A DNA stretch of 64,000 bases, taken from Delphinapterus leucas. Lineage: Eukaryota; Chordata; Mammalia; Artiodactyla; Monodontidae. Location: NCBI RefSeq assembly GCF_002288925.2, contig NW_022098072.1:19206326-19270325 (forward strand). Direction: 5' to 3'. The position numbers and the translations under genes are program-made. The notes under the pieces are model-generated. The model saw nothing but the letters and a program-made list of their open reading frames with translations, had not been told where the DNA came from and did not search any database. Shown here piece by piece: positions 22,309 to 34,024 of this stretch (the first letter of the stretch is position 1; every line of letters starts with the position of its first letter).

Positions 22309-25300
22309 TTGTAAATAATGCTGCTATGAACAATGGGGTCCATGTATCTTTTCTAATTAGTGGTTTTGTTTTCTTTGGATATATATTGAGGAGTACAACT
22401 CCTGGATCATATGGTAGTTCTACTTTTAGTTTTTTAAGGAACCTCCATATTGTTTTCCACAGTGGCTGTACCAATTTATATTCCCACAAAAAAAATGTAC
22501 AAGGGCTCCCTTTTCTCCATATCCTCTCCAATATTTGTTATTTGTGGCCTTTTTGATGATAACCATTCTGACATGTGTGAGATGATATCTCATTGTGGTT
22601 TTGACTTGCATTTCTCTGATGATTAATGATGTTGAGCATCTTTTCATGTGCCTGTATGTCTTCTTTGGAAAACTATCTATTCAGGTCTTTGTTCATTTTT
22701 TACTTGGGTTGTTTGTTTTCCTGATGTTGAGTTGTATGAGCTGTTTATATATTTTGGATATGAATCCCTTATCAGTCATATAATTTGCAAATATTTTTTC
22801 TCATTCAGTAGGTTGTCTTTTCATTTTGTTGATGGTTTGCTTTGTTGTGCAAAAGCTTTTAAGCTTAATCAGGTCCCATTTGTTTATTTTTGCTTTTGTT
22901 TCCTTTGCCTTAGGAGGCAGATCCAAAAAAATATTGCTGCAATTTACATCAAAGAGTATCCTCCCTATGTTTTCTTCTAGGAATTTTATGGTTTCTGGTC
23001 TTACATTTAAGTCTTCAATCAATTTTGAGTGTGTTTTTTGTATATGGTGTTAGAAGTGTTCTAATTTCATTCTTTACCATGTAACTGTCCAGTTTTCCCA
23101 GCACCACTTATCGAAAAGACTGTCTTTTCCCTATTGTGTATTCTTGCCTCCATTGTTGTAGATTAATTGACCATAAGTACATAGGTTTATTTCTGGGTTC
23201 TCTATTCTGTTCCATTGATCTATGTGTCTGTTTTTGTGCTAGTACTATAGTGTTTTGGTTACCGTAACTTTGTAATATAGTCTGAAGTCAGGTGGCGTGA
23301 TATCTCCAGTTCTGGGTTTCTTTCTCAAGGTTGTTTTGGATATTCAGGGTCTATGTGTTTCCATATAAATTTTAAAATTATTTGTTCTAGTTCTGTGAAG
23401 AATGCCATTGGTAATTTGATAGAGATTACACTGAATCTTTAGATTGTCTTGGGTAGTGTGGTCATTTTAACAATTTTAATTCTTCAACTTCATGAACACT
23501 GTATATCGTTCCATCTGCTTGTGTCATCTTCAATTTCTTTCATCAGTGTCTTAAAGTTTTCCAAGTATAGGTCTTTTACCTCCTTAAGTAGGTTTATTCC
23601 TAGGTATCTTATTCTTTTTGATGTGATTATAAACAGGGTTATTTCCTTAATTTCTCTTTCTGAGAGTTTGTTGTTAGTGTACAGAAATGCAACAGACTTC
23701 TGTATATAAATTTTGTATTCGGCAACTTTACCGAATTCGTTGATGAGCTCCAGTAGTTTTTTAGTGGCATCTTTAGGATTTTCTATATACAGTATCATGT
23801 CATCTGCAAACAGTGACAATTTCACTTCTTCCTTTCCAGTTTGGATTCCTTTTATTTCTTTTTCTTGTCTGATTGCTGTAGCTAGGACTTCCAATACTAT
23901 GTTGAGTAAAAGTGGCAAGAGTGGACATCCTTGTCTTGTTCCTGATCTTAGGGGAAATGCTTTCACCTTTTCACCAATGAGTATGATGTTAGCTGTGAGC
24001 TTACCATATACGGCCTTTATTATATTGAGGTAAGTCCCCTCTATGCCCACTTTCTGGAGAGTTTTTATCATAAGTCAATGTTGTATTTTGTCAAAAGCTT
24101 TTTCTGCACCTACAGAGATGATCATATAACCATTTATTCTTCAGTTTGTTAATGTGATTTATCACATTGATTGATTTTCACATATTGAACCATTTTTGCG
24201 CCCCTGGGATAAATCCCATTTGATCATGGTGTATGATCCTTTTAGTATACTGTTGGATTTGATTTGCTAGTATTTTGTTGAGGATTTTTGCATCTATGTT
24301 CATCAGTGACATTGGCCTGTAATTTTCTTTTTTGTGTCATATCTTTGTCTGGTTTGGGAATCAGGGTGATGCTGGCCTCGTAGAATAAGTTCAGAAGTGT
24401 TCTTTCCCCTCCAATTTTTTGGAAGAGTTTCAGAAGGATATGTGTTAACTCTTCTCTAAATGTTTGGTAGAATTCACCTCCTGTGAAGCCATCTAATCCT
24501 GGATTTTGGTATTAGGCATTACTTTATTACTGATTCAGTTTCATTACTGGTAATTGTTCTGTTCATATTTTCTATTTTCTCCTGTTTCAGTCTTGTGAGA
24601 TTGTACTTTTCTAGGAATTTGTCCATTTCTTCTAAGTTGTTCGTATTATTGGCATATATGATCCTTTGTATATCTGTGGTGTTGGTTGTAACTTCTCCCT
24701 TTTCATTTCTGATTTTTATTGATTTGGGCCTTCTCTCTTTTTCTGTTGATGAGTCTGGCTAAAGGTTTATAGATTTCGTTTATCTTTTCAAAGAACCAGC
24801 TCTTAGTTTCATTGATCTTTTCTATTTTTTCTTTTTTTTCATCTCTATTCCATTTATTTCTGCTGTAATCTTTGATTTCTTTCATTCTACTAACTTTGGG
24901 TTTTGTTTGTTCTTCTTTTTCTAGTTCCTTTAGGTATAAGGTTAGGTTGTTTATTTGAGATTTTTCTTGTTTCCTGAGGTAAGCTTGTATCGCTATAAAC
25001 TTCCCTCTTAGAACTGCTTTTGCTGTGTCCCATAGATTTTGAATCATTGTGTTTTTTGTTTTCATTTGTCTCCAGGTAGTTTCTGATTTCCTTTTTGACT
25101 TCTTCAATGATACTTTTTTTTTTTTCCTTCAGTGATCCATTTTTTTTAATGTTTAGTAGCATATTGTTTAGTCTCCACGTGTTTGGGGGTTTTTTTGCAG
25201 TTCTTTTTCTTGTAGTTGATTTCTAGTCTCATAGCATGTGGTCAGAAAAGATACTTGATATTTCAGTTTTCTTAAAAACTTACCCAGGCTTGTTTTGTGG

Positions 25301-25925
25301 CCTAGAATGTGATCTATTCTGGAGAATGTTCCATGTGCACTTGAAAAGAACATGTATTCTGCTCCTTTGGGATGGAATGTTGTAATATATAGCTGTTAAG
25401 TTCATCTGGTCTAATGTGTCACTTAAGGTTAATGTTTCCTTATTGATTTTCTATCTGAATGATCTGTCCACTGATGTAAGTGGGGGCATTAAATTCCCCT
25501 GCTATTATTGTGATATTGTTGATTTCTCCCTTTATGTCTGTTAATATTTGCTCTATGTGTTTAGGTACTCCCATATTGGGTGCATTTATATTTACAATTT
25601 GTTATATCTTCTTCTTGGATTGATCCCTTGATCATTAAGTAATGGCCTTCTTTGTCTCTTTTAACAGTCTTTGTTTTGAAGTCTATTTTGTTTGATATTA
25701 GTATTGTTACCCTGGCTTTCTTTTGATTTCCATTTGTATAGAATACCTTTTTCCATCCCCTCACTTTCAGTCTATGTGTGTCTTTAGATCTGAAGTGAGT
25801 CTCTTGTAGGCAGCATATATATGGGTCTTGTTTTTTGTATCCATTCAGCCACTCTATGTTTTTTGATTGGAGCATTTAGTCCATTTACATTTCAAGTAAT
25901 TATTGACATATATGTTCTTATTGCC
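22309..25925 (-). pseudogene. L1 ORF2 remnant, inverted (endonuclease-RT)
   Basis: ORF2 normally encodes an APE-like endonuclease and a reverse transcriptase for target-primed integration. Read on the reverse strand from about 25925, 25561-25875 (104 codons) is the endonuclease part, with the LQETH catalytic-glutamate motif. 24703-25107 (134 codons) is the linker region before RT. 23490-24071 (193 codons) is RT palm, with the [11 protein letters not shown] block and the FADDM catalytic aspartates. 22426-22647 is the C-terminal region. Breaks between these stretches are frameshifts and stops. Orientation is opposite to ORF1 and to the 3' end of the same element. Confidence 0.85.
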
Positions 25926-26441
25926 ATTCTGTTTAGTGTCCATCAACAGATGAATGAATAAAGAAGACGTGGTGTATAAATATACAGTGGAATATTACTC
26001 AGCCATAAAAAAGAATGAAGTTTTGCCATTTGCAACAACATGGATGGACTTGGAAGGTATTATGCTTAGTGAAATAAGTCAGACAGAAAGACAAATACTG
26101 TATGAGATCACTTATATGTGGAATTAAAAAAAACAAAAACTAGTGGATATAACAAAAAAGAAAGACTCACAGATATAGAGAACAAGGTGGTGGTTACCAG
26201 TGGGAAGAGGGAAGCGGGGAAGGGCAAGATAGCGGTAGGGTATTTAAGAGATACAAACTGCTATGTATAAAATAAATAAGTTACAAGGATATATTGTACA
26301 GCACAAGGAATATAGCCAATAATTTATAATAACTATAAATGGAGTATAACCTTAAATATTGTGAATCACTGTGTTGTACACCTGAAACTTATATAGTATT
26401 GTGAATCAACTATACCTCAATTAAAAGAAAACTTCCCCCCA

Positions 26442-28178
26442 AGTGTCTACTCTAACCAAATCTCACTTGGAAACAAACATGAGATGGGGCACTCATGGAT
26501 GACTCACACAGGACATCACATTCTCCCCAGGAAGCCTTAGTCCCTCTGGTTCCATCTCAGGGAAGTAAATAGAGGCCAGATGCTGCTGTTCCAAGGTACA
26601 TGTGCTCCTCCTTAGTAATTCAATACTCAATATTTAGTAAGGGACTGCAGGGAAGGTATCTTAATATAATAGGAATCTTACCACAGGGTTTCTCTAAACA
26701 AATCCTCCATTTTGTGTTCAGTTTTGGTCATTACTGAAAGGCAAGGGAAGGGAATTTGTTGGCAAGGAAAAGAAATTAGGGGTCTTTAAAAAAATAAAAC
26801 ATAGCATGAAGAAACAATAGTGAAGTCAGAATTCCCCTGGGACATTCACTTCCACTGGCAATACTACAAAGGGTTTACTTAAAGTGTCACACAGCACAAA
26901 GATTTTTCAGGAGCTGACAGGAAAGATTTAGTGTTCTAGAGATGGAGTACTCAAGGGCAAACATAAGTTTCTACACAGAATAATTATTGGAGAAAGACTA
27001 CTTGCTTTCTTTGGGTGGAGTCACTGGTCACATTTGTCATATATCTTTGAAAGTCTGGGATAAAAACTGCTGCTTGAAAGTCACTTTTGAAGCATGATTT
27101 GATTAGAAGGAGCCATATCCAGGTACAGACTGGCTTGGGGAGGGGTGCCAGGCCAAAGAAAAAGAGTTGAACATGTCCCAGGAGAAGGGGGCAGGAGCCA
27201 GAAACTACGCCACTCCACCCATGGCCCTGAGTTCTTGGTAGAAGAGGTCTTCTATATAACCATGCACCAAGGTCCCCAGCTCACCTGCCCCAGCAATGCA
27301 GGCATCATCCTCCCCATTCACCCCGCGGTCCCACCTCAGCACATTTTCTAGGTTCTGGCACTGCTACACTTCTGACAACAGTGCCTCCAGAAACCACTGC
27401 AACAACGCTACCATCATTTTGCACCTAAGATATATAGGGCCTTGACTCTGGGGGAGGCAAAGAGATTACAATGAGAGGTATAGGATACAAGAATATACTC
27501 GGTGGAGCTCATTCCTGTAGAGGTAGCCCAAGTCCTGAGGCCTTCCTAAAAGCAGATTACTGTGAAGCTGGGAGGAACACACTGTATGGTCTTGACTATC
27601 CTCACGGACCTCTGGGGTAGAAGACCAGCCTTTAAAGGGGCTGAGTTTGCCTAATGGGGAAGAGAGTTATTAAGTGTCACACAGGGGATGAAAATGCTGA
27701 ACAGACATCAAAAGAAATTTTCAGATGCCAAAAGAAATCAGAAAGCATAGGTCAGGGCCAGAGCAAGTAAGACCTTGGAAACGTTCTGGAACCTTAATAA
27801 TTTCCTCATGTTTGCTTCTTCTGTTATCTTTCTATTATCCTTCCTGGTAGCACGACTTTTAAAACACTTAAAACAAAAGGCGTCTCTGTGTTTGCTTTGA
27901 GAGCAACAGTTAGTCATGGGGTATTGCAGCCCAAGAAGGCAACCTGGAGGATTAGGGTAATTAGGGCAGTTTTGGGAAGGGCAGATGGCTATATTGAGAA
28001 GGAGGAAGGAGCAGCAGCTTTGGCTGTTAGGTGTCCCAGAAACTTAGCAATTAAGTTTCTTTAAAGCTTCTATTTTTATGTCATTATGCATTTTTGGTTT
28101 ATAACCTACCTTATTCCATAAAATATTTAAGTAGCTTATAGGAATATAAGCTACTTAATAAGAAATATAAGAAATGTA
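26442..28178. other. Unrecognised non-coding stretch
   Basis: About 1.7 kb without a repeat I can name. 26698-27210 and 27130-27440 look like possible degraded interspersed elements. The 68-codon frame at 27145 has no motif. No splice-bounded exon was evident. Confidence 0.35.
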
Positions 28179-28179
28179 T

Positions 28180-28384
28180 GGGGCTTCCCTGGTGGCGCAG
28201 TTGTTGAGAGTCCGCCTGCCGATGCAGGGGACACGGGTTCGTGCCCTGGTCTGGGAGGATCCCACATGCCGCGGAGTGCCTGGGCCTGTGAGCCATGGCC
28301 GCTGAGCCTGCGCGTCTGGAGCCTGTGCTCCGCAACGGGAGAGGCCACAGCAGTGAGAGGCCCGCGTACCGCAAAAAAAAAAAA
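28180..28384 (+). mobile_element. CHR-type SINE, short form
   Basis: Complete copy with poly(A) tail. The flanks aaatgtatg / aaaagtatg are a short imperfect TSD. The 87- and 80-codon reverse frames are SINE read-throughs. Confidence 0.9.
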
Positions 28385-28385
28385 A

Positions 28386-28915
28386 GTATGCAATAAGATA
28401 TAAAGTCAGGGGCAGGAAAATGTCAATTTTTAAAAGAGGTCATGATTAGGAGAAAGTTAGAATACATGTCCACATAAGGTCCTACTCAGTTACTTAACGG
28501 CAAGCTTGGGTCTGTCTCTGAGTTTCCAGGCACCCAAAGAGGAAAGGGAAATCAGATGGGTTACCAGATTCTCATCGTCCATGAGAAGACAACAATTGCT
28601 AAGGTAAGGTTCTTGTGGTTCTTATCGCTAAAAGATAAATCCCTTATGGTCCTTCATAGAGTGGTGGAGGAGAGATGTGGTAGCAACACCTCTACATTAT
28701 CATCAAGAGAAAAATCCATGAACCTGTCTCTTGTAGATGCCAAAAGGATGACTCCAAAGCAAAATTCACAGGAAGCCTTTCTGTGGAAACCCCCCCCCTC
28801 ACTTAACCAGAAAGCAGCAGAACTAGATTTGGAATCAGGTCATATGATGTCAACTCCTGTTTGCTTTTCACCTCCTTTCAGCTACCTATTTCCTACTCCT
28901 CTTTTAGCCTCAATT
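28386..28915. other. Unrecognised stretch with a 120-codon frame
   Basis: The forward frame 28556-28918 shows no domain, signal or family resemblance. No repeat named. Confidence 0.35.
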
Positions 28916-28926
28916 TAAACTTCACC

Positions 28927-29110
28927 TCTTTTAAAATTTTTTTATTAAAGTATAGTTGATTTACAATGTTGTGTTAGCTTCTGGTGTACAAAAAAGTGAT
29001 ATATATTCTTTTTCATATTCTTTTCCATTATGGTTTATTTACAGGATATTAAATATAGTTCCCTGTGCTATACAATAGGACCTTGTTGTTTATCCATTCT
29101 GTATATAATA
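28927..29110 (-). mobile_element. Young L1 3' end, 5'-truncated
   Basis: Reverse complement of the artiodactyl L1 tail ('tatagttgatttacaatgttgtg', 'agttccctgtgctatacaatagg'). taaacttcac lies at both sides (28916-28925 and 29111-29120). Confidence 0.85.
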
Positions 29111-30134
29111 TAAACTTCACTGTTTGAAAAAGACCTTCTCTGACCCTGGGCTGGACTAGGCTCCTGGATTTTCCCTATCTTTCATACATCACATTCTTTG
29201 TTTTCACTTATTTGGTGTCTATCTTTACCAATGGACTGAAAGCTCATGGGAGCAGGAACTACCTGATCATCTCAATAGATACTGGAAAAGCCTTTGACAA
29301 AATTCAACACCCATTCATGATAAAATATCTTATCAAACTAGGACTAGAAGTGAACTTCCTCAACCTGACAAAGGACAACTAAGAAAAACCTACAGCTAAC
29401 ATCACTTACTGGTGAAAGACTAAATGCCTTCCTTCAGAGAGTAGTAACAAGGCAAGAATGTCCATTCTCATCACTTATATTCAACATTGTACTGGAGGTC
29501 CTAGCCAGTAGAATAATGCAAGAAAAAAGAAATGAAAGGTATCAGATTGGAAAGGAAAATTTTATTCACAGATGACATGAGCCATCTATGCAGGAAATCC
29601 TAAGAGATTGATTTTTCCAATACCTATTAATAAATATAGCAAAGATGGAATATATATGGTTAATATATAAAAATCAACTATATTTCTATATAATAGTAAT
29701 GAACAATTGAAAAATAAAATTTAAAAACAATAAAGTAAAACAACACCAGTAATGTGAAATATTTATGGACACATTTAACAAAAATATGCAAGACATGTAA
29801 ACTGAAACCTCAAAACATCTTTGTGAGAAATTAAGGATGACAAATAAATGGAGAGACATTCCATGTTCACGGATTAGAAGATTCAATACTGTTAAGATGT
29901 CAATTCTCCCCAAATCAATATATGGATACAAAGCAATCTCAAGTAAAATTGCAGAAGACATTTTTGTAGAAACTGACAAGCTAATTTTAAAACTCATATG
30001 GAAATACAAAGGACATAGAATAGCCAAACAATTTTGAAAAAGAACAAAGTTTGAAAACTTATACTACCTGATTTCAAGAATTACTGTAAAGGTAATCAGA
30101 TGGTGTGATATTGCACACGGATAAAGATCTAGAT

Positions 30135-30343
30135 CAGGAGTCAGCAAACTTTTTCTGTAAAGGGCCAGATAGTAAATATTTTTGGCTTTGTAATCTGTTT
30201 CAACTCCGCCTTTGTAGCACGAAAACAGTCACAGACAATATTTAAAGAAATAAATAGGCTTGACTGAGTTCCTGGTAAAACTTTATTTACAAAACAGGTA
30301 GTGGGACAGATTTGGCCCTCGGGCCATGGTTTTTTGACCCCTG
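30135..30343 (+). mobile_element. MER20-like hAT-Charlie element
   Basis: Starts caggagtcagcaaactttttctg with 'aaagggccagatagtaaatatttttggc', and ends 'ggccatggttttttgacccctg'. The ends are imperfect inverted repeats (caggagtcagcaaac and its complement near gacccctg). The L1 sequence on either side is collinear. atctagat / atatagag fit an 8-bp hAT target duplication with two mismatches. The family name is from memory. Confidence 0.7.
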
Positions 30344-30479
30344 ATATAGAGCAATGGAACAGAAATAGACCCATAGTTATATAGTCTATTGACTTTCAAG
30401 AAAGGCGCCAATGTATTTAAATGGAGAAAGGATAATCTTGTCAATGAATGGTATTAGAACAATTGGACAATCATATACT

Positions 30480-30508
30480 TCATAGCATACACACAAACAC
30501 ACACACAC
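30480..30508 (+). repeat. (CA)n run
   Basis: Imperfect CA dinucleotide run inside the old L1 fragment. Confidence 0.6.
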
Positions 30509-30700
30509 AAAATACTCAGAATGAATCATAGACCAAAATGTAAAAGCTACATCTATAAAACATCTAGAAGAAAAAATAGGATAAAAATCTTTGCATCTTT
30601 GGGCACAAAACACAATCTTTAGGCAAAGATTATTTTGATATGACACAAAAGCACTAATCATAAAAGAAAAAAATTGGACTTTATCAATATTAACCTCTAT

Positions 30701-31082
30701 GGCCAACTTGAAAAGAATACAGTGCTGCATATGCATAAGCTGTGACTAACAGACTCAGACTTGCTCCCAGAGGTCAAGGTGGCCTTAGAGACCAAATGAC
30801 TTTTCTGTGTTTCAATTTCTGAATTTGTAAAAGGAAAGTTGAGGGAACACATCTGAGTAAAATCTTCATACAGGCCCTCATACAAGCAATGAGAAATAAA
30901 GGGGAGCTCATCTGTGCAAAGTATGGAGGAGACCTACATGATCTGCCTCAAGAGAAACAGGTTAACATAAGGAACCACATGGCTGGGAACTGGAATTGGA
31001 AATCCTAGAAAGCAAAAAACTTCTGAGGGCAGGACCCTCTCAACAGCTCTGCTTCTCTCTGCAATTATCTGACCTCTTTTTT
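30701..31082. other. Unrecognised stretch, possibly part of an LTR-like element
   Basis: No firm assignment. Together with 31419-31660 it may be one diverged repeat split by the SINE. Confidence 0.3.
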
Positions 31083-31400
31083 TAAAAATAAATTTATTTA
31101 TTCTTTTTTTTTTTTTTTTTTCTGCGTTACTGCACACAGGCTTTCTTTAGTTGCGGCTAGCAGGGACTACTCTTCGTTGCATTGAGCGAGCTTCTCATTG
31201 CGGTGGCTTCTCTTGTTGCGGAGCACGGGCTCTAGGCGCGCCGGTTTCAGTAGTTGTGGCTCATGGGCTCTAGAGCGTAGGCTCAGTAGTTGTGGCGTAA
31301 GGGATCAGGTGCTCCATGGCATGTGGGATGGACCAGGGCTCAAACCCGTGTCCCCTGTGTTGGCAGGCGGATTCTTAACCACTGTGCAACCAGGAAAGCC
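31083..31400 (-). mobile_element. CHR-type SINE, long form
   Basis: Reverse copy: T-tract, ctgcgttactgcacacagg, repeated 'cagtagttgtggc' modules, and an end at aaccaggaaagcc. TSD ctgacctctt flanks it (from 31069 and from 31402). Confidence 0.9.
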
Positions 31401-31418
31401 CCTGACCTCTTCTTTTTT

Positions 31419-31895
31419 ATAGGCTGGCTCCCTCATTCTTTTATGCTCTTTCACATACCTTTGTTTGCTTGACCCAGCCCTACATTATGGCATTACTTCA
31501 CCCTCAGGTCTGCTGCTAATTGCGGGAAGTGTTTTCAGAATTTGTTTCACATTCTCTAGGGAAACATATTGATTGACTCAACTCATCATGTCAGGTCATG
31601 GATTTCTGGTCAGCCTATGGATTTGCTTCCTACCCAGGTCCAATCAGCTGTGGTGAGGGTAGGGAGAAAAGGATCACAATGATATAAAGGGGCTTACTAT
31701 CCAGGCAGAATCCATAAAACATTTCAATTCCAGGAGTACACATAAATGAAAGACTGATCTGTCCAGAACTGCCATTGTTTCTACTAGTCTGGTAATGATG
31801 CCAATTTCATAAAGGAGTAATTTAGAGGAGGATGGAAGGTGCTGTGTCATCAACAAAGTATGTACTGAGTTCCTAAATTCAGTATTTGCATAATA
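31419..31895. other. Unrecognised non-coding stretch
   Basis: No named repeat. The segment around 31560-31660 ('caactcatcatgtcagg') looks repeat-like. Confidence 0.3.
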
Positions 31896-31897
31896 TG

Positions 31898-32342
31898 ACT
31901 GTGATGGTTAATTTTATGTGTCATCTTGACTGGGTTATGGGGTGCCTAGATATTTGGTTAAACATTATTCTCAGTATATCTGTAAAAGCACTTCCAGATA
32001 AGATTAGCATTTGAACTGATGGGCTAAGTAAAGCAGATGGCCCTCTCCAATATGGGTGAGCCTCATCCAATCCACTGGGGCCTTAAAAGAACAAAAGGCA
32101 GAGTAAGAGAGAATTCATTCTCTCTGCCTGACTGTCTTTGTGCTGGGACATCAGTCTCCTGTCTTCAGACTCAGACTAGAGCTGTACTTTTGGGTCTCTT
32201 GGGTCTCCAGCCTGCAGACCTTGACACTTCTCAGCCTCCATAATTACGTGAACCAATTCCTCGTAATATGTAATGTACGCACACACACAAAAGCATCCTA
32301 TTTGTTTGGTTCTGTTTTGCTGGAGAACCCTGACTAATACAA
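31898..32342 (+). mobile_element. MaLR-like LTR
   Basis: Starts gtgatggttaattttatgtgtcat, has 'tgggcctcatccaatc'-like and 'cttctcagcctccataatt' blocks, and ends 'ggagaaccctgactaataca'. The tg...ctaataca termini and 3' organisation fit MaLR-class LTRs. The same family appears reversed at 34931-36210. Subfamily not named. Confidence 0.6.
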
Positions 32343-34024
32343 TGACTCAAATGCACAAAAATCAGACCAACAGGAACAAGATCAAGTGAAAGTATATTTC
32401 ACTCCAGACTTTGTGATTCTTCATACAGAGCTATGGGATTCAGTTCTGCTATGACATCTTACCTTATACCCTCATCTTCTCCAAGACAGTAAACAAGAAA
32501 CTGGAGACGTGTGAATGAGCTGCACGTTCATCCCCATTTCTCGCATCAGTCACAAATCCATCCCATCAACTCCCCACAGCATAAAATCCTTATAACACTT
32601 AAACCTCCTCAGCCCAAAGAGAACCTCATGAAGCATATGTAAAATACAGTCTCATTTTCTTTCCTCTGTTTAATTAGTCACTTCATTTAGTTTTATTTTT
32701 CTCTTTCACATTGGGCAAAGACAACTTTGTATTTGGGTAAATTAGTCTAAGTTCTAATAATAAAGGAAGAATGTGTTTCCCTTTGACGTTTACTAGCATG
32801 ATGAAAATTCCCAAATGTGCCCTGAACCACTAACATTTACTTCTTTTTACAAACAAGCTCAGATCTTTTCTCTCATTAAACACCTAAGACGATCCCTCTT
32901 TCCTCCCAAAATGATTCCTGTTGGTTTTCTGTTTAGGCCAGAAAACCTAAAAATCTCTCTTGCTGGGAGCAGCAGCTGCCAGTGTCAAAAGGAAACAGTT
33001 GGATTTGGAAACTTTCTTATTTAGAGGAAGTAGGTGGTGTGATTCCAAAGAAACTCCCTTGTGTTATACTCTGCTGTTACAAGTTGTACATTTGTACCTC
33101 TTTTCTCCAGAATGTCCTTTCTCATCATTCTAGGCTCGTAGCTGGATTTCAGTCCATGGCAATGCTCTTCAAATCTGAAAGTGCCTCCTGGGGTTTTTCC
33201 TAATAGATCACTTTTCCGAGTGGGAGCTGTTAATGGTTTTTCTTTCCAGCTAAGTTTTGATAGCCAGACGAAAGCAGTGTCAATGAGACTGTGAAAATGT
33301 TTCCTTCCCAAGGCCTCATAAACCACTTCATCAAGCACCTCAGACCTAGCTCTGCCCATATGAAGGGGCAGGAAAGATTCTATTTTCTCCTCATGCAAGA
33401 ATTAAACAAAAGCTCTGAGGCCACATGTGGTCTTTTAAAGCAGTCAACCATTTTCTTTCCATTCCTCTTCTTTTTCTTTTTTGTTTTTTTAATGTCTGCT
33501 CATATCTGCTTCAAATGTGGACTTATTCTATCATGTGTAAAGAAACAACTAAGAGTAATACTTTGCTCTCACCGAACTAATGTGGTCAGTGGATTTTGTG
33601 CCCTCATAGGAGTATAAACCCTGTCACTCTAAACAGGTTTTCTGGTAGAGTCTAGAGAACTAAGGACATTTAATATATTATAGCTTATCTGGGCATAGCT
33701 AGGGATCACCACTAGCTTCTGAAACAGCTATAAAATTAAGGTTTATCTAATGTGTCAGATGCTTTCAATGGCTACTGATTTCCCACTGCTTATTTTAGCT
33801 GTTAGTTCCTAAATACGAGCCAGATGTGGTTGGTGGTAATTAACAAAATTTGTTAGCCATTTTGTATTTTTCATGCTGTTATTTATCCCAAGGTAATCTC
33901 TTTCCAGTCAGGGAAAGCACAGGGCAGTTCCTAGAGATTATCAGATCTACTGTTCTCATTTTACAGAGGTGCTATGGAGGCCTGGAGGAAGCATAATGTT
34001 GGATAATCAAGTATGATAAAAATT
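32343..34024. other. Unrecognised stretch with a 125-codon reverse frame
   Basis: No repeat named over 1.7 kb. The reverse frame 33021-33398 is the longest open frame in the window that does not lie in an identified mobile element. Its product is polar and mixed, with no signal peptide, membrane segment or domain I recognise. The opposite strand is also open for 60-110 codons, which weakens a coding reading. Confidence 0.35.

Larger units (their letters stand above)
20712..26427 (+). mobile_element. Near full-length L1 with ORF2 inverted in place
   Basis: Three blocks make one element. First is a forward 5' leader and ORF1 (20712 to about 22308), with the 5' landmark 'cagcatatatctgtgg' and 'aggacatctcctacaaagg'. 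Next is ORF2 in reverse (about 22309-25925). Last is forward late ORF2 and 3' UTR (about 25934-26427), from 'gtccatcaacagatgaatg' to 'caactatacctcaattaaaag'. Flanking repeats aaaactcccccccca (20697-20711) and aaaacttcccccca (26428-26441) differ only by C-run length and one T, fit a TSD, and lie at an L1-endonuclease-like TTTT/A site. All reading frames carry stops and frameshifts, so it is dead. Confidence 0.8.
29265..30700 (+). mobile_element. Old L1 ORF2 fragment split by a hAT element
   Basis: Forward ORF2 landmarks: 'atctcaatagatactggaaaagcctttgacaa' (RT), 'tattcaacattgtactggagg', 'ttcacagatgacatgag' (the RT catalytic region, frameshifted), 'agacattccatgttcacgg'. After the MER20-like insertion it resumes with 'gagcaatggaacagaaatagaccc'. 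It ends near 30700 in the 'ttggactttatcaa' block. Many frameshifts; no 3' UTR. Confidence 0.75.

Noticed and set aside
23490..24071. Reverse transcriptase as a working gene
   Set aside because: The RT motifs are real, but the frame is one open piece of a frameshifted, inverted L1 ORF2 with no intact flanking frame.
20697..26441. Twin priming as the explanation of the L1 inversion
   Set aside because: Twin priming yields inverted 5' then forward 3' sequence. Here a forward 5' leader and ORF1 lie outside the inverted block, within the same flanking repeats.
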